Source: Diplocarpon mali | Taxonomy: Eukaryota; Ascomycota; Leotiomycetes; Helotiales; Drepanopezizaceae | Direction of reading: 5' to 3' | Length of the DNA: 64,000 nt | Assembly (NCBI GenBank): GCA_024741835.1 | Contig: JAENRP010000007.1 | Span: forward strand, 62,001-126,000 | Shown here: positions 23,240-35,627 of the stretch, piece by piece | Numbering within the stretch: position 1 is the first letter of the stretch | How the letters are laid out: each line of letters opens with the position of its first letter | Program-made: the position numbers and the translations under genes | Notes under the pieces: model-generated | Seen by the model: the letters and a program-made list of their open reading frames with translations, nothing else | The model's database searches: none | What the model was told of the DNA's origin: nothing

Positions 23240-26200
23240 ATATCGGTTATTGCCTTAGGCAGCAAGTCCTTAAGTATTACTAATAATGAACTAATATTAG
23301 AAGGAGGATTCTTATAGGATAGCAAGTTATTAAGATTATTAAAAGATATAGTAAGTACTTATAAGATGTTAGGTAAGACTAAATAGTAGGTATTTCTAAA
23401 TTCATCTATTAAAGTGCTTAACTATAGAATTTCTACTATTAAAGAAGGATTCTTAGGTTTTAATGATTTCTTAGATAAGGAACTCTAAGGTAAAGGTATT
23501 AATTATAAAAAGTTTTTATAAAAGTATTAAAGGTATGCTAATTTAATTAATTTATTTCGGAAGAACTGAGATAAGAAAAATGAGTATATAAAAAGATTAA
23601 TACAATTTACAAACAGCACTTATAGTACACTTTTCCGGACCTACTTTATAACCGATATTACTGCTAATAACGCCCTATAGAGGCTTAGTAAAATTTTTAA
23701 AATATACTAACCTATAGCAAGGGCTATATAGGTTTTAAACTATTTCACTATTTAAAAAGGTATAAAGAAGTTATAAGGAAATAGTATTTAAGGTAGAAGA
23801 TTTATTAGATTCTCAAGCACTATTATACACTCTACTATTCAGACTATAAAAGATAGCCCCACCTAGTATAATAATTTTACACTCTTTAACTAAATAGTTT
23901 TAGATACGCTTAATTTATAATAATTATAATATAGTCTACTTATTATAAAAGAAAAGATAATTTATCTTACTAAGTATACTATAAACTACTTTAATAATAA
24001 AATAAAGAGATAGGAATTTGTTATCCCTACTGCTACAAAGCTATTACTACTTATAGCCGAATTAGCAAACGAGCCCGACTTGACTTATAGGCCAGGCCCA
24101 CGAGTAGAAGAAGCATATAATAAAGAAGTCCTTAAGCATAAGGTACTTATAATACCTAAAGCTTAAGCAGAATACTAACCTAACCACCTATCTTCCGACT
24201 TAGACGAGTTTGAATCACTATCTCTAGAAGTGCCTTAAATACCTTAAATACTAGTAGTAAATAAATTAAGTCGCAGGCCCGGCCTATAGGTTAGCGCACG
24301 TAATAATATAAACTTAGAAGAAGATTTATCAGATAAAGAAGGAAGTACTATCACTAACGTCTTAGAAATTTTTAATAATACTAAGAAGGATATTGCAGAT
24401 ATTATACAATCTTTCCTTAAGGACTTACAAAAGTTGGTTCTTAAATTTTATAAGTTAATAATGAAATGTTTAAAGAAGGAAGGCTAAGGAGAAGTTTTAT
24501 TAATATAAGAAGGAACGGCAAGAGCTATTAAATAGATTATAAAACTGCAATAAGACGAATTCTCTATAGATAATATTATATAGTTCTTTATCAATTATAA
24601 GAAATCGAAAGGCGACTACTATATACTTAAGGCGAAGCTAGAAGATACTATGATAATGATCTCTATAGAATATTATTAAGTCCCCTTTAATATTAAGATA
24701 ATACTATAGTATAGTAATAGATTCAAAGTCATAGTAACCTTAGAAATGAAGACACACTTAAGTAAATTTGTAATAGGGATATTTAGAGACTACTATTTTA
24801 AGAAATTTTATATACTCTATAAACGATAATATACACTATACTACAAACTAGTATTAATAGGCATTACTAATAAAAAGGTATTATCTAATATCTATAAATT
24901 TTATACTACTCCTAATCTGAAACTATTCTTATTATACTTTGGAAACTATGCAATTATAGCCACTGGCAATAGAATAGCTAATTAGGTTAAGAAAGATATA
25001 TTATTAGGTTTTTCCAAGTTCTAAGTAGTACCTAAGGCCCTTAAATTGTTTTATAATATCGCTTGGACTCCTGCTTAATATAAGACTATACTAACTAATG
25101 ATACCTTAATATTACTTTATAGTAAAGGCTTTTTAAATATGCCTAAGCTGCTTAGCTATACCTTTTTAAGCGCTATGCGCATATATAGCTTTAGCTATTA
25201 TAGAAAGAATTCATTTTTAATATTAGTATAAGAGGAATTGGAAATATACTAGTATCATTTTCGGAATTCTAATAAAAAACTTTCGCCCCCCTTTGCATTT
25301 CTTTATAATATGATATATAGCTTAATATAATAGACTCTGAGAATGTACTATAGGCTATATCTTAGTATACTATTGACTTATTATAAGTCTTTATATAAGT
25401 TGGTGATATATCCTAAGCTTATATAGTTTATAGGTATTAACTACTATTTGAGAATTGTTACTATTAAGATTAACGCTAACTTGCGATTTATTAAATCGAC
25501 TCTTAGGCCTAGCTCGTAGGTCAATTCCTTTAATAATAGAACTATTGACTATTATATGATTCCTATTATAAAACAATCGACTAGAGAATTTGCTATATAG
25601 GAAAAGTCTTATAAGTCATTTATACTTATATCCTATTATCTTAAGAACTCTTAATAGATCTTATTAAATCTAATGCAAAGCGCTATATAATAAAAAGAGC
25701 TGAATACTAAGGAGAAAATTGTCTTAAAGGAATACATTTCAAATGATACTACTCTATTCTTAGTATTTATAAGATAAGGTACATTTATTGATCTCGATTT
25801 GGAATAAGAACCTAAAAAGGGCGGTTTTTTAACTATTAGCAATAACTATATAAAATTTATTAGTAATAATTTACTTAAGAATGGTACTAACTTAGAAGAT
25901 TTTCTTATTAACTTACTTAGTATAAAGAGACTAAGTATAGTAAGATAGGGTGCAGTAGGAGAATCTTTTGCAAAGTTCTATATAACCCTTAGGATGATAA
26001 AAGGCAGTCTATTATCAAAGGCCCTTATAGGTAGAAGATTATAGAATAACTTATTAGTAGTAATAGGTATAAAGGAGTTATTCTTAAAGGATATAATACA
26101 ATTGATAATATATTTAAAGAAATATAAGTAAGAACTTTTTAAAGATTTTACTAATACTTAAAAGCTAGTGTAATAACTAGAACTATAGTTATATAGCGAT

Positions 26201-26668
26201 AAATCCTAGGCTAAGATGAAAGGCACTAATAATAATATTAAAGCTAATAATATAATTAATAAGACAATTCTTCTTAAGAAATATAGTACTAAGAAACCCT
26301 ATGCTAAAACTCCTGATACGACTCCTGGGCCCGGCCCGCAATTCAATTTGAATAAAGGCAAGGGCAAGGAAGTATTGACTAAGAAGCTGCCTACCTTATC
26401 CCCCTCCTTAGTAGAAGACTCTTTAGAGGATAATAATAATAATAAAGAGGATAATAATAATAATGCTATAATATAAGTCTCCCTTCCTATTAATAGAAGC
26501 CGTCAAACTATACTAGTATCTATATAAAATACTAAAGCTCTTGCAATACTAAGACCGGACTCTTCTAATACTAATAGTAAACTATTAAAAAGAAGTAGGC
26601 GCTTTATAAAGAGAGTATTATCTAGTAATAGTTCTCCCTATCCCTTAAAGAGAATTAAGGAAAATTGA
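23240..26668 (+). pseudogene. ORF4 of GypG-L, paralogue of ORF3, RIP-inactivated
   Basis: Frame of 1,143 codons ending at TGA 26666-26668. The start codon is ATA here by RIP (ATG in GypG-R at 31705); the next residues are SVIALGSKS. Internal stops are TAA/TAG. The protein is unknown to me. It shares several blocks with ORF3, so the two look like an old tandem duplication. The C-terminal third carries a polar segment with Asn runs (NNNNKEDNNNN near 26435-26465), then a basic end, LKRIKEN. Palindromes at 24083, 24269, 25499 and 26321 read in frame, e.g. TYRPGPRV and TPGPGPQF. No enzyme motif, signal peptide or membrane segment is evident. Possible roles (structural, host-interaction or captured host gene) cannot be chosen from the sequence. 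Confidence 0.6.
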
Positions 26669-26780
26669 CATCTAGGTTAGTACTATTTTTAATTGTTTTT
26701 ACGACTCTATAGCTTGTTTGTTTATTTTACTAGTTTCGTTTTCTAATTCCTAGGCCCGGCCTATAGGTGAAAAGCGTATA

Positions 26781-26808
26781 NNNNNNNNNNNNNNNNNNNN
26801 NNNNNNNN
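26781..26808. other. Assembly gap (28 N)
   Basis: The gap lies just before an A/T-run in the 3' UTR of GypG-L. In GypG-R the matching place is a long T-run (28151-28167), so the gap probably hides a homopolymer that failed to assemble. Confidence 0.9.
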
Positions 26809-26992
26809 AAAAAACTCTTTTTTTTCTTTTTACCCTTTAATAAGGATATAGCCCTAGTTTAGGCCTTTTAATATATTAGTTTTCTCGCACTTAAGGTTTG
26901 CTAGTAATTGATATACTATTGCCTTAACCTATATTATTTTATATTCTTTACTAATAGTAGTAAGGACTACTACTTTTATTATTTAAGATATA

Positions 26993-27239
26993 TATAAAGA
27001 CCTAAGATAGATAGGTCTTATAATATATATTATATAATCGGCGTAGGACGGTAGGAGGATAAAAGGGCCATCTTCTATATATAAAGATAGCGCGCGTTGC
27101 TATAAGTACTAAATATACCCTATACTTAGGACTTGTTCCTAATATCTTATCTAAGAGAGCCCGCTTATGGTGCTTCCTCCTTTGGTTTTTAGGCCTTCCC
27201 TTAGGCCTATTCTTGTGTTGTCTCCCCTCTGTTTTTATA
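26993..27239 (+). repeat. GypG-L 3' LTR (247 bp)
   Basis: Inverted relative to the GypG-R LTRs at 27728-27973 and 50419-50664. Element-strand ends read TATAAAGACC and TTTTTATA, i.e. TG...CA after RIP. On the antisense strand all three LTR copies keep a short basic frame containing RPKGRPKN, an AT-hook-like string. Confidence 0.88.
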
Positions 27240-27727
27240 ATATAGAATAGGTATATAAAGGAGGCAGATCGGTAGCAAATAATCAAATGGCAATAAAGAA
27301 TAAAATAGCAAAGATAAATAGCTTAATAGCAAAGGTAGGTATAATAGGTGATAAGGACAGTATATAGGAAGTAGAATAGCAAAGATAAAGGTAAATAGCA
27401 AAGAGGGAAAGGAAAGGTGTCCAAGTGATAGAAGCAATCTTTATTTAAGCCTTATAGTAGTGCGATTATAGTCCGGTTGCGTTCTGGTAGGTTCAAGACT
27501 CTTTATTAAAGAGTCATCTAGAGTTATAATCCACTATGGCTATAAATTATAATAATTTGTAGAAGGGAAAAAGAGGGGCCTTTGAGAAGGTATATATATC
27601 AAGCTTCCTTCCTCCTTTGATCTCTCAACTCCAACTCCCACTTCTTATAAGTAGGTCGATTCCCCCTTTTGCTTTTAAGTTAATTAACCTTATAGTAGAT
27701 CTTATCTTATCCTATTAATACTATTAT
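27240..27727. other. Spacer between the two tail-to-tail giant elements
   Basis: 488 bp not shared with either element. The left half carries AAATAGCAAAG-type short repeats (27275-27405). The right half has a perfect 19-bp hairpin GACTCTTTA-T-TAAAGAGTC at 27497-27515, then a TATATATA and pyrimidine-rich stretch (27582-27635) resembling an LTR promoter and leader. No gene is supported. It may be a remnant of an older element or original host DNA. Confidence 0.45.
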
Positions 27728-27973
27728 TATAAAACTGAAGGGGAGACAACATAAGAATAGGCCTAAGGGAAGACCTAAAAACAAGAGGAGGAAGCACCAT
27801 AAGCGGGCTCTCTTAGACAAGATATTGGGAATAAGTCCCAAGTATAGGGTATATTCAGTACTATAGCGACACGCGCTATCTCTATATATAGAAGATGGCC
27901 CTTTTATCCTCCTACTATCCTACGTCAATTATATAATATATATCATAAGACCTATCTATCTCAGGTCTTTATA
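27728..27973 (-). repeat. GypG-R 3' LTR (246 bp)
   Basis: Direct repeat of 50419-50664. In the first 30 bases the differences are CpA>TpA or TpG>TpA (GACAACATAAG here versus GATAATATAAG there), a direct view of RIP. This copy is the less mutated one. Confidence 0.92.
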
Positions 27974-28285
27974 TATATCCTAAACAACAAAAGTAGTAGC
28001 CTCTACTACTATTAGCAAAGAATACAGAATAATACAAGTCAAGGCAATAGCATATCAATCATTAGCAAACCCTAAGTGCAAGAAAACTAATATATTAAAA
28101 GGCCTAAACTAGGGCTATATTATTATTAAAGGTAAAAGAAAAAAAGGAGAGTTTTTTTTTTTTTTTTATATATGCGCTTTTCACCTATAGGCCGGGCTCG
28201 GGAGTTAGAAAAAGAAACTAGTAAAACAAACAAATAAGCTATAGAATCGCAAAAAAAAACAATTAAAATAGAACCAACCCAAGCG
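27974..28285 (-). other. GypG-R 3' UTR
   Basis: Non-coding stretch between ORF4 and the 3' LTR. It contains a long T-run at 28151-28167 and a palindrome at 28183-28205, i.e. outside any ORF. No clear purine-rich tract survives next to the LTR. Confidence 0.6.
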
Positions 28286-31200
28286 TCAGTTTTCCTTAAT
28301 TCTCTTTAAAGGATAGGAAGAACCATTACTAAACAATACTCTCTTCGCTGAACAACCACTTCTTCTTATAGCATTGCTATTAGTATCTGACGAAGCAGGT
28401 CTTAGTATGGCAGGAGCTTCTATGCTCCTTGCGGATGCCAATATAGTATAACAGCTTCTGCCGATAGGAAGAGAGACTTATATAATAGCGTTATCGTTAT
28501 CATTATTATCATTATCCTTAAAGGAATTATCAATAATAGAGGAGGGAGAAGTAAGAGATTCTACAAATACTACTTCCTTAGCCTTGCCCTTTGATAGATC
28601 AAGTTGCAAACCGGGCCTAGGAGTCATATCAAGTGTCTTTACATAAGGCTTCTTAGTGCTATACTTTTTAAGGAGTATTGTCTTATTAATCATATTATTA
28701 GCTTTAATATTATTATCTATATCCTTAGTCTTTATCTAAGACTTATTACTATACAACTATAGCTTTAGTTATTAAACCAGCTTCTAAGTACTAGCAAAAT
28801 CTTTAAAAAGTTCTTATTTATACTTCTTCAGATATACTATTAGCTAAGACACGTCTTTTACAAATAAATCCTTTATAGTCATCACTACTAATAGATCACT
28901 CTATAATCGTCTTCCTATAAGAGCATCTAATAGTAGACCACCTTTTATCATACTAAGCGTTATATAAAACTTAGCTAAGGCTTCTTTAGCAATACTCTAT
29001 CTCGCTATACTTAGTTTCTTTATACAGATAGAATCGATAATAAATTCTTCTAAGTCAGCGCTATTCTTAAGTGATTCATTACTAATAACTTCTATATAGT
29101 TATTACTAATAGTAAGAAAACCACCCTTTTTAAGTTCTCTATCAAAATCCAGGTTAACAAAAGTGCCTTATCTTATAAACACTAAGAATAGAGTAGTCTT
29201 ATTAAAGATATACTCCTTTAGAATTATTCTATCCTTAATATTTAATTCTTTCTATTAAGCTGCGCTCTATACCAAATTCAATAAGATCTACTAAAAGTTC
29301 TTAAGGCGATAAGATATAAGTGTAGATAACTTATAAGACTTTTCCTATATAGCAAATTCTCTAATCGATTGTTTGGCTACCAGAATCACATAGTAGTTAA
29401 TAGTTCTATTATTAGGTGGATTGACCCGCAAGCTAGGCCTAGGAGTCAATCTTACGAATCTTATATTAATATTAATCTTAATAGAAATAATTCGCAAATA
29501 GTAGTCAATGCCTATAAACTATACAAGCTTAGGATACGCTATTAGCTTATATGAAGAATTATAATAAGTTAATAAAGCACTAAGATATAGACTATAGTAC
29601 ATCCTTAAGGTCTGCTATATTAAGCTATAAGTCATATTATAAAGAAAGGCAAAGGGGGAGCTTGGCTTCTTATCTAAAGTCCGGAAATAGTATCAGTACA
29701 TTTCTAGCTCCTCTTATACTATTATTAAAAATGAATTCTTTCTATAATTACTATAATTATACATGCGTATAGTACTTAGGAAAGCGCAGCTAAACAATTT
29801 AAGCATATTCAAAAAACCTTTGCTGCAAAGTAATATCAGGTTATTACTAATCAGTATAGTACTATACTAAGCAGGAGTCCAGGCGATATTATAAAATAAT
29901 TTCAAAGCTTCAGGCTCTACCTTAAACTTAGCGAAACCTAATAATATATCTTTCTTAACCTAGCTTGCTATTCTATTGCTAATGGCCATAATTGTATAAT
30001 TCCTTAAGTATAGTAAAAACAACTTTAAGTTAAGTGTAATACAAAATTTATATATATTAAAGGAAACTTACTCATTAGTTAAAGATACTATTATCAGCCT
30101 ATAATATTATGCATATTATCGTTTATATAAAGTACAAAATTTTTCGAAACTAAAGTCCTTAAACATCCCTATTACAAATTTGCTTAATTGTATCTTTATC
30201 TCTAATATTACTACAATCTTAAATCTATCGCTATATTAAAGTATTATCTTAATATTAAAAGGAACTTTACAGCACTCTATAGATATAATTATCGTACTAT
30301 TTTCTGGCTTTTCTTTAAGGATATAATAGTCGCCCTTCGATTTCTTATACTTGATAAAGAAATGCATAATGTTGTCTATAGAAAATTCGTCTTATTATAG
30401 CTTTATGATTTATTTAATAGCTCTTGCTATCGCTTCTTATACTAGTAAAACTTCTCCTTAACCTTCCTTTTTCAAACGCTTTATTATTAACTTATAGAAT
30501 TTTAAAACAAATTTTTATAGGTCTTCGGAAAAGGTTTGCATAATATCAGCTATATCCTTCTTAATATTATTAAAAATTTCTATTACGTTAGTAATAGGGT
30601 TATTCTCTTCGTCTATCAGATCATCTTCAAAGTCTATATTATTATATATTCTAACCTATAGGCCGGGCTTATAAGTCAACTTCTTTGCTACTAGTATTCT
30701 AAGTGTTCGAAGCATCTCTAAGGATAATGAATCAAACTCGTTTAAGTCTAATAATTAATAATCGCAATAGTTAGCTATTTGAGTTCTAGGTATTATAAGC
30801 ACCTCTGGCTTAGGAACATCCTCCTTATATAGTACTTCTACCTATAGGCTAGGCCTATAAGTCAAATTTTGCTTATCAGTTGAATCTTCCGAGGGTAGTA
30901 GCATTTTCTAAGCAATAGGTATAATAAACTCCTATCTTTCTATCTTATTATCGAAGTAGTTTATAGTATACTCAGTTAGATAGATCATCTTTTCCTTTAT
31001 AATAAATAAACTATATTATAACTATTGCAAACCAAGGGTATCTAGAACTATTTAGTCTAGCAATATAATATTATTATACTAAGAGGGGCTATCCTTTATA
31101 GTTTAAATAGCAGAGTGGACAATAGTACTTGAAAAACCTATAAATTTTCTACCTCGCGCACTATTTCCCTGCAGCTTTTTCATACCCTCTTAAATAGTGA

Positions 31201-31705
31201 AATAATTTAATACCTATATAGCCTTTGCCACTAGTTGGTATATCTTAAAAATTTTACCAAGCCCCTATAGGGTATTATTAATAGTAATATCAGTTATAAA
31301 GTATATTTGAAAAAGTATACTATAGGTACTACTTATAAACTGCAACAACCTTTTTATATATTTATTTTTCTTATCTCAATTCTTCCAAAATAGATCGACT
31401 GAATTAGCATACCCCTAATATTCCTATAAGAATTTTTCACAATCAATTCCCTTTATCTTAAGCTTATTCTTAAGAAAATCATCAAAGCCTAAAAATCCTT
31501 CTTTAACCGCAGAGATTCTATAGTTTAATACTTCAATAGATAAGTTTAAGAATACCTATTGTTCTATTTTACCTAACGTTTTATAAGTGCTTACTATATC
31601 TTCTAATGATCTTAGTAACTTACCCTCTTATAAAAAGCCACCCTTTAATATTAGCTTATTACTAGTAGTATTCATTGACTTACTACCTAAGGCAACGACT
31701 GACAT
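28286..31705 (-). pseudogene. ORF4 of GypG-R, RIP-inactivated
   Basis: Starts at an intact ATG (31705) with MSVVALGSKSMNTTSNKL and ends at TGA (28286-28288): 1,140 codons versus 1,143 in GypG-L, so a few codons of net indel only. Stops inside are TAA/TAG. Palindromes at 28602, 29424, 30654 and 30840 match those at 26321, 25499, 24269 and 24083 in the other copy. The Asp/Asn-rich segment near 28490-28530 is shared. Function unknown; see the ORF4 entry for GypG-L. Confidence 0.6.
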
Positions 31706-32309
31706 ATTCTTTTTAAGTGTGGCTTTCTTATTTGAGCTTAATAGTACTATAATGAATTAGTCGGCAGAAGGGGTAGCTTTAAACAAAGAGATAATTATTT
31801 AAGAAAGATTAACAATATAAGAGGCCTATACTAGAAAAGATTGATAATAGAAAGATAATAGTAGTAGTACTAGTATTATAGGTCTAATAGGGTTATAGAG
31901 AAAGTAAAAAAGTAAAATCGTTATGTAAGAAGAGGCTTATTTATAAAGTTTGGAATCGCGCTAGTGCATAAAGGAAAAGTAGGCATAATAAGCTTAGAAG
32001 TAGGAACAAAAGTAGGGTGTGATACATATAAGGACTTATAATTAGTAAATGATAATTCTTTAAAAGTAAGGATAATATTTCAAAGGTAAGCGTTAGAAAG
32101 TTGTATATAAAGGAAATAATCAAAGAGTGGATTATATAAAGAATAAAGTAGAGTAAAGAATATATATAGAATAGAATAATAAATAAAGAATAAAGAGGTA
32201 TAAGTATATAGAAAGTAGATAATCTTAAAAAAATTCAATATCTAATTTGCAATTTCTCTAAATGGTTTTCAAAAGGGAGGTAGACTATAATTCTCTAGAT
32301 CGAATCGAC
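31706..32309 (-). other. ORF3-ORF4 linker in GypG-R, uninterrupted
   Basis: The intact version of the linker split by Copia-A in GypG-L. AT-rich, with AAAGAATA-type short repeats at 32140-32200. It shows that 9659 and 22820 were once adjacent. Confidence 0.6.
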
Positions 32310-35300
32310 TCAATTGTCAGTTCTATTATCACTTTAGAGTCTTCTTCTCTTATATTAGTTCTTATTTCTCAGCGATTTCTCAGCTTTAAGGACCTCTTTT
32401 AAAGGATCTTCTATTAGTACCTTTAGATTTAGTAACTAAGGTTCATCCGAACCTTCTTATAGGCTTAAGCCAGCCAAGTCCAACCTTACTTGCAGGCCAG
32501 GCTCGCGAGTCAGTCTTAGCGTTTCTAAACTTAAAGGTAAAAATAGGAGATTAGTTCCTAAATTAGGGTCTAATACTATACTAGCATCTCAGTTCGTCTC
32601 TTTTCCGAATTTTCTTATAATAATGCCTTTATCAATTAGTATATCAGGCTCTTAAATAGCATTTACTTTATTGCATTATCCTTAAGACTTAAGTTTATAA
32701 AGAAGCGACTTAGTATTTGTAATATTCGTCTAAGCCTTAATAAGGGTATTAAAGAGCTTCTAATTATATTTTATAAAGTGGATTTTCAATTTGTCTTTAT
32801 TAAAAAGAAATAACTCTTATACTTTAATCATAACCGATAGATCCGTTTAAAAGCATCGACTAATAATAGCTTTAAAAAGGCTACCGCAGTTCTTAAGATA
32901 AAAAGCTACCTTAAAAGGTGCAGTAGTCCTACTTATATTAATCTATCGAAGTACTAAAGGTTGCTTTAAAGTAGAGATTGAAAAGATAAGGTCGGAGATT
33001 TAAGTCTTATTTTCTAAGGTATTCTTATTGCAAATAGCTATATAATTATTGCAAAAGGCTATAAAACTACTAGTCTTATAAGGATTGTCCGAAAGCATTT
33101 TAAAAAGGTATCCCTATTTTATTATTACTATAATTAGATTGCTATTATTAATAATAGGTCGCAAGATCTCCTTTCGCTTCAATTTTGCGATTATTCGAGC
33201 TAGTTGAGATTTTAAACCAAGTGCTTAGGAAGTCTATCGACTTATCTTCTTTACAAATAGAGTGAGTTTCACATTCGACTAAGAGCCGACCTACCTATTA
33301 AGGCTTTTAAAAGCTAGCCCTTATCCAATCGGTAGGATCTAATAATCTAAGACTTGCTTTCTAATAAAATTAACTCGCAGGCTAGGACTGCAAGTGAAAA
33401 TCGGAATTTCTTTATTAGTAGCACTTGCATCTCTCTTTATTAAAACGACTTAATTATAAAGACCAAGGCTAATTAATTAAAAGGGTTTAAGATAGGCCAT
33501 AAGCTAATAGGTTCCTTTACTTTTTGCTATTATAACTAAGAGGTAGAGTCTATAGTACATTCGAAGGACTTATTAAGTAAGACTAAATATCATATTATAG
33601 AGAAAATAAGAAGGTATAAAGGTTGCGCTATCTATAGGGCGGAAGTAATAAAGATACATCTTTGCTTCTTATCTTATAATAGAAAGGAATATACCTATAA
33701 AAGCACTATTATCAGTAGTAAAATTATCGATTAGGAAGCGGCATCCGAAGGGTTCAGGCATCACAATTGACCCTTCTTCCTCTATTTCCTCCTACTATTT
33801 ATTATTTAGCAATATCAATAAGAAAGAATTGTCTTATTTAATTAGCTCTAATGCCTTTAAGGCTTTAGGATCAGCCTTGAATTTTACAGCCCCTAGAGAT
33901 ACCTCTATTATTAATAAGTTGGATTTGCATATCCTTAAAAAGATAAAGAATTGATTATTAAGGTAGATTAGAAAAAGATCAATATCTTCTACTATATAAA
34001 GAAGTTTAAGGTATTTAATGATTTTATTAATATCAAATCCTTTATAATTAAGACTATAGTAAACTGAAAGAGAGCGAATATAAAGGTCGCAAAGTCTTCT
34101 TCCTTTGATTCCTACGCTAAGAAGATACTATTAAAAGCGAGTTTTTATTATAAAGGATACTTGAATATTATATCATTCTCTAAGTTTAAAGTTAAGAATA
34201 ACCGATTGAGGCATATTGCTATAATTACAAATGTCTTAATTAATAAATTCCTCTTTGCGTTCTCTTTCTTATAAGATAAAATAGTCCTGCTTGGCATCTA
34301 AGAGACTAGGTTCTTGACTTTTGCAATTATTAAAGAATTAAATAATATCTATAAGAGCAAACTTATCTAAGATAAGCTATTGAATTTATTTAATAGCTCT
34401 CCTAGTTGTCTTTAAAGTAAGAGGAATAGGGTCTTCCCTTATATTATCATTTCTAAATCAGTTATATATAGATATAAAGAAGTCAAGAACTAGCTCCTTT
34501 AAGTTATTAAAGAAGGAGTTTAAGTAAGCGCGTAATCCTTTAATTTTAAATTGCAAATCAGCTAAGGTAGCTATCAAATGATCTATCCTTTTTAAAGGTT
34601 AAGCTAAAATTGGTCGTTTAACTAAAGAAGAGTCCTTTAAAGATTCTGAAAATTCTAAAGAGGCTACGCTAAGCGTTCGAGTAATCTATTCGGCAGCGGT
34701 TTTTAGAATCATTTTAGTAAGAGGCAGGTTAGGTCTAGTTTTAAAATTCTTATTTCTAACTCTTAGTCTAGGACCGCGAGTTAAATCATATAGTTTAGCG
34801 CTTATTATATCTTTAGGCTAAGAGGCGAATTTCAAAGCAGGCTTAATTATAAATAACCAATTCTCTTCTTTATTATTAAAGAAATCTTATCTAAACTCTA
34901 GTATAAGAGTCCAGTTTTCTTTTAAAATAAGCAACTTATAAGCAGAAGCGCAAAGCCTTAGCATATTAATAATAGTGCTATTAAGTAAAGTAATATCTAT
35001 AGCCTAATTTGATCTTTTTATAGCTCTATTAGCTACTATAAGTACTATATTAGATAGGCCTATAAATCTGCGACTGCGAATTCGATTGCCTTAGAATTTT
35101 ACTACTCCTTCTTAAATAATAAAGAAATTGAGAATTTGAATAGCTCTGGCTATAAGAGTATTTTCCTTAAGAATTTTTAATAATACTTGCCTTCTATTAT
35201 TAGAATTAATATTTATTAGGAAATGTAAACGAAATAGGAGTCCTTTCTTATTAGTAGCTAAATTATCCAATTATTAAATAGATTCTTCCCTTTTATCTCG

Positions 35301-35627
35301 GTCTATTCTAAAAGTATCGGCTAAGGTTATGTATTAATTTATATTAGCTAAGAATTCCTTTTTAAAGATTCCCTTTAATCTTAATTCTTCAGTTAGGAAG
35401 TTATCAAATTAGAGAATTCTAAGGGCTACTTAGGTTAAAAGGTTACTAATAGCATTTGCATAAGCTAAAAGGAGTTTTTATTACTCTATATCTCCTAAGG
35501 CTATATAGGTCGATTTGAAGCTCTCTAACAATGCAATAGCTCTACCGTCTTAAGAGAAGTTTATAACTAGTGCTTATTTATCTCCTATCGCAATAGACAA
35601 AACCATTTATAAGTTCTTTAAAGGCAT
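32310..35627 (-). pseudogene. ORF3 of GypG-R, RIP-inactivated
   Basis: ATG at 35627 (MPLKNL), TGA at 32310-32312, 1,106 codons, identical in length to ORF3 of GypG-L. The N-terminal part reads VLSIAIGDK and LGDIE with few stops. Palindromes at 32488, 33373 and 34759 correspond to 9277, 8392 and 7006. Equal length between two heavily mutated copies shows that RIP added substitutions but few indels, and that this was a true frame. Function unknown. Confidence 0.62.

Larger units (their letters stand above)
1..27239 (+). mobile_element. Giant Gypsy-type LTR retrotransposon, left copy (GypG-L), 5' end outside window
   Basis: Order on the plus strand: gag-pol (1-~5880), ORF3 (6160-9477), a short gap, ORF4 (23240-26668), 3' LTR (26993-27239). 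It is interrupted by Copia-A at 9660-22814; removing that insert and one ATTTT TSD rejoins 9659 to 22820 and restores the sequence seen uninterrupted in the inverted copy near 32120. About 14.1 kb of this copy is in the window. Comparison with GypG-R shows that the 5' LTR and start of gag (roughly 1.65 kb) lie to the left of base 1. All frames are riddled with TAA/TAG in RIP fashion, so the copy is dead. Gypsy assignment rests on the pol domain order and the RT and integrase motifs; the name GypG is mine. Confidence 0.85.

Noticed and set aside
27463..27530. tRNA-like GGTTCAAGACTC in the spacer
   Set aside because: No cloverleaf can be folded around it; the striking part is only a simple hairpin at 27497-27515.
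22816..32140. The inverted pair as a foldback or terminal-inverted-repeat DNA transposon
   Set aside because: The arms contain gag-pol and LTRs in retrotransposon order; the inversion is between two LTR elements.
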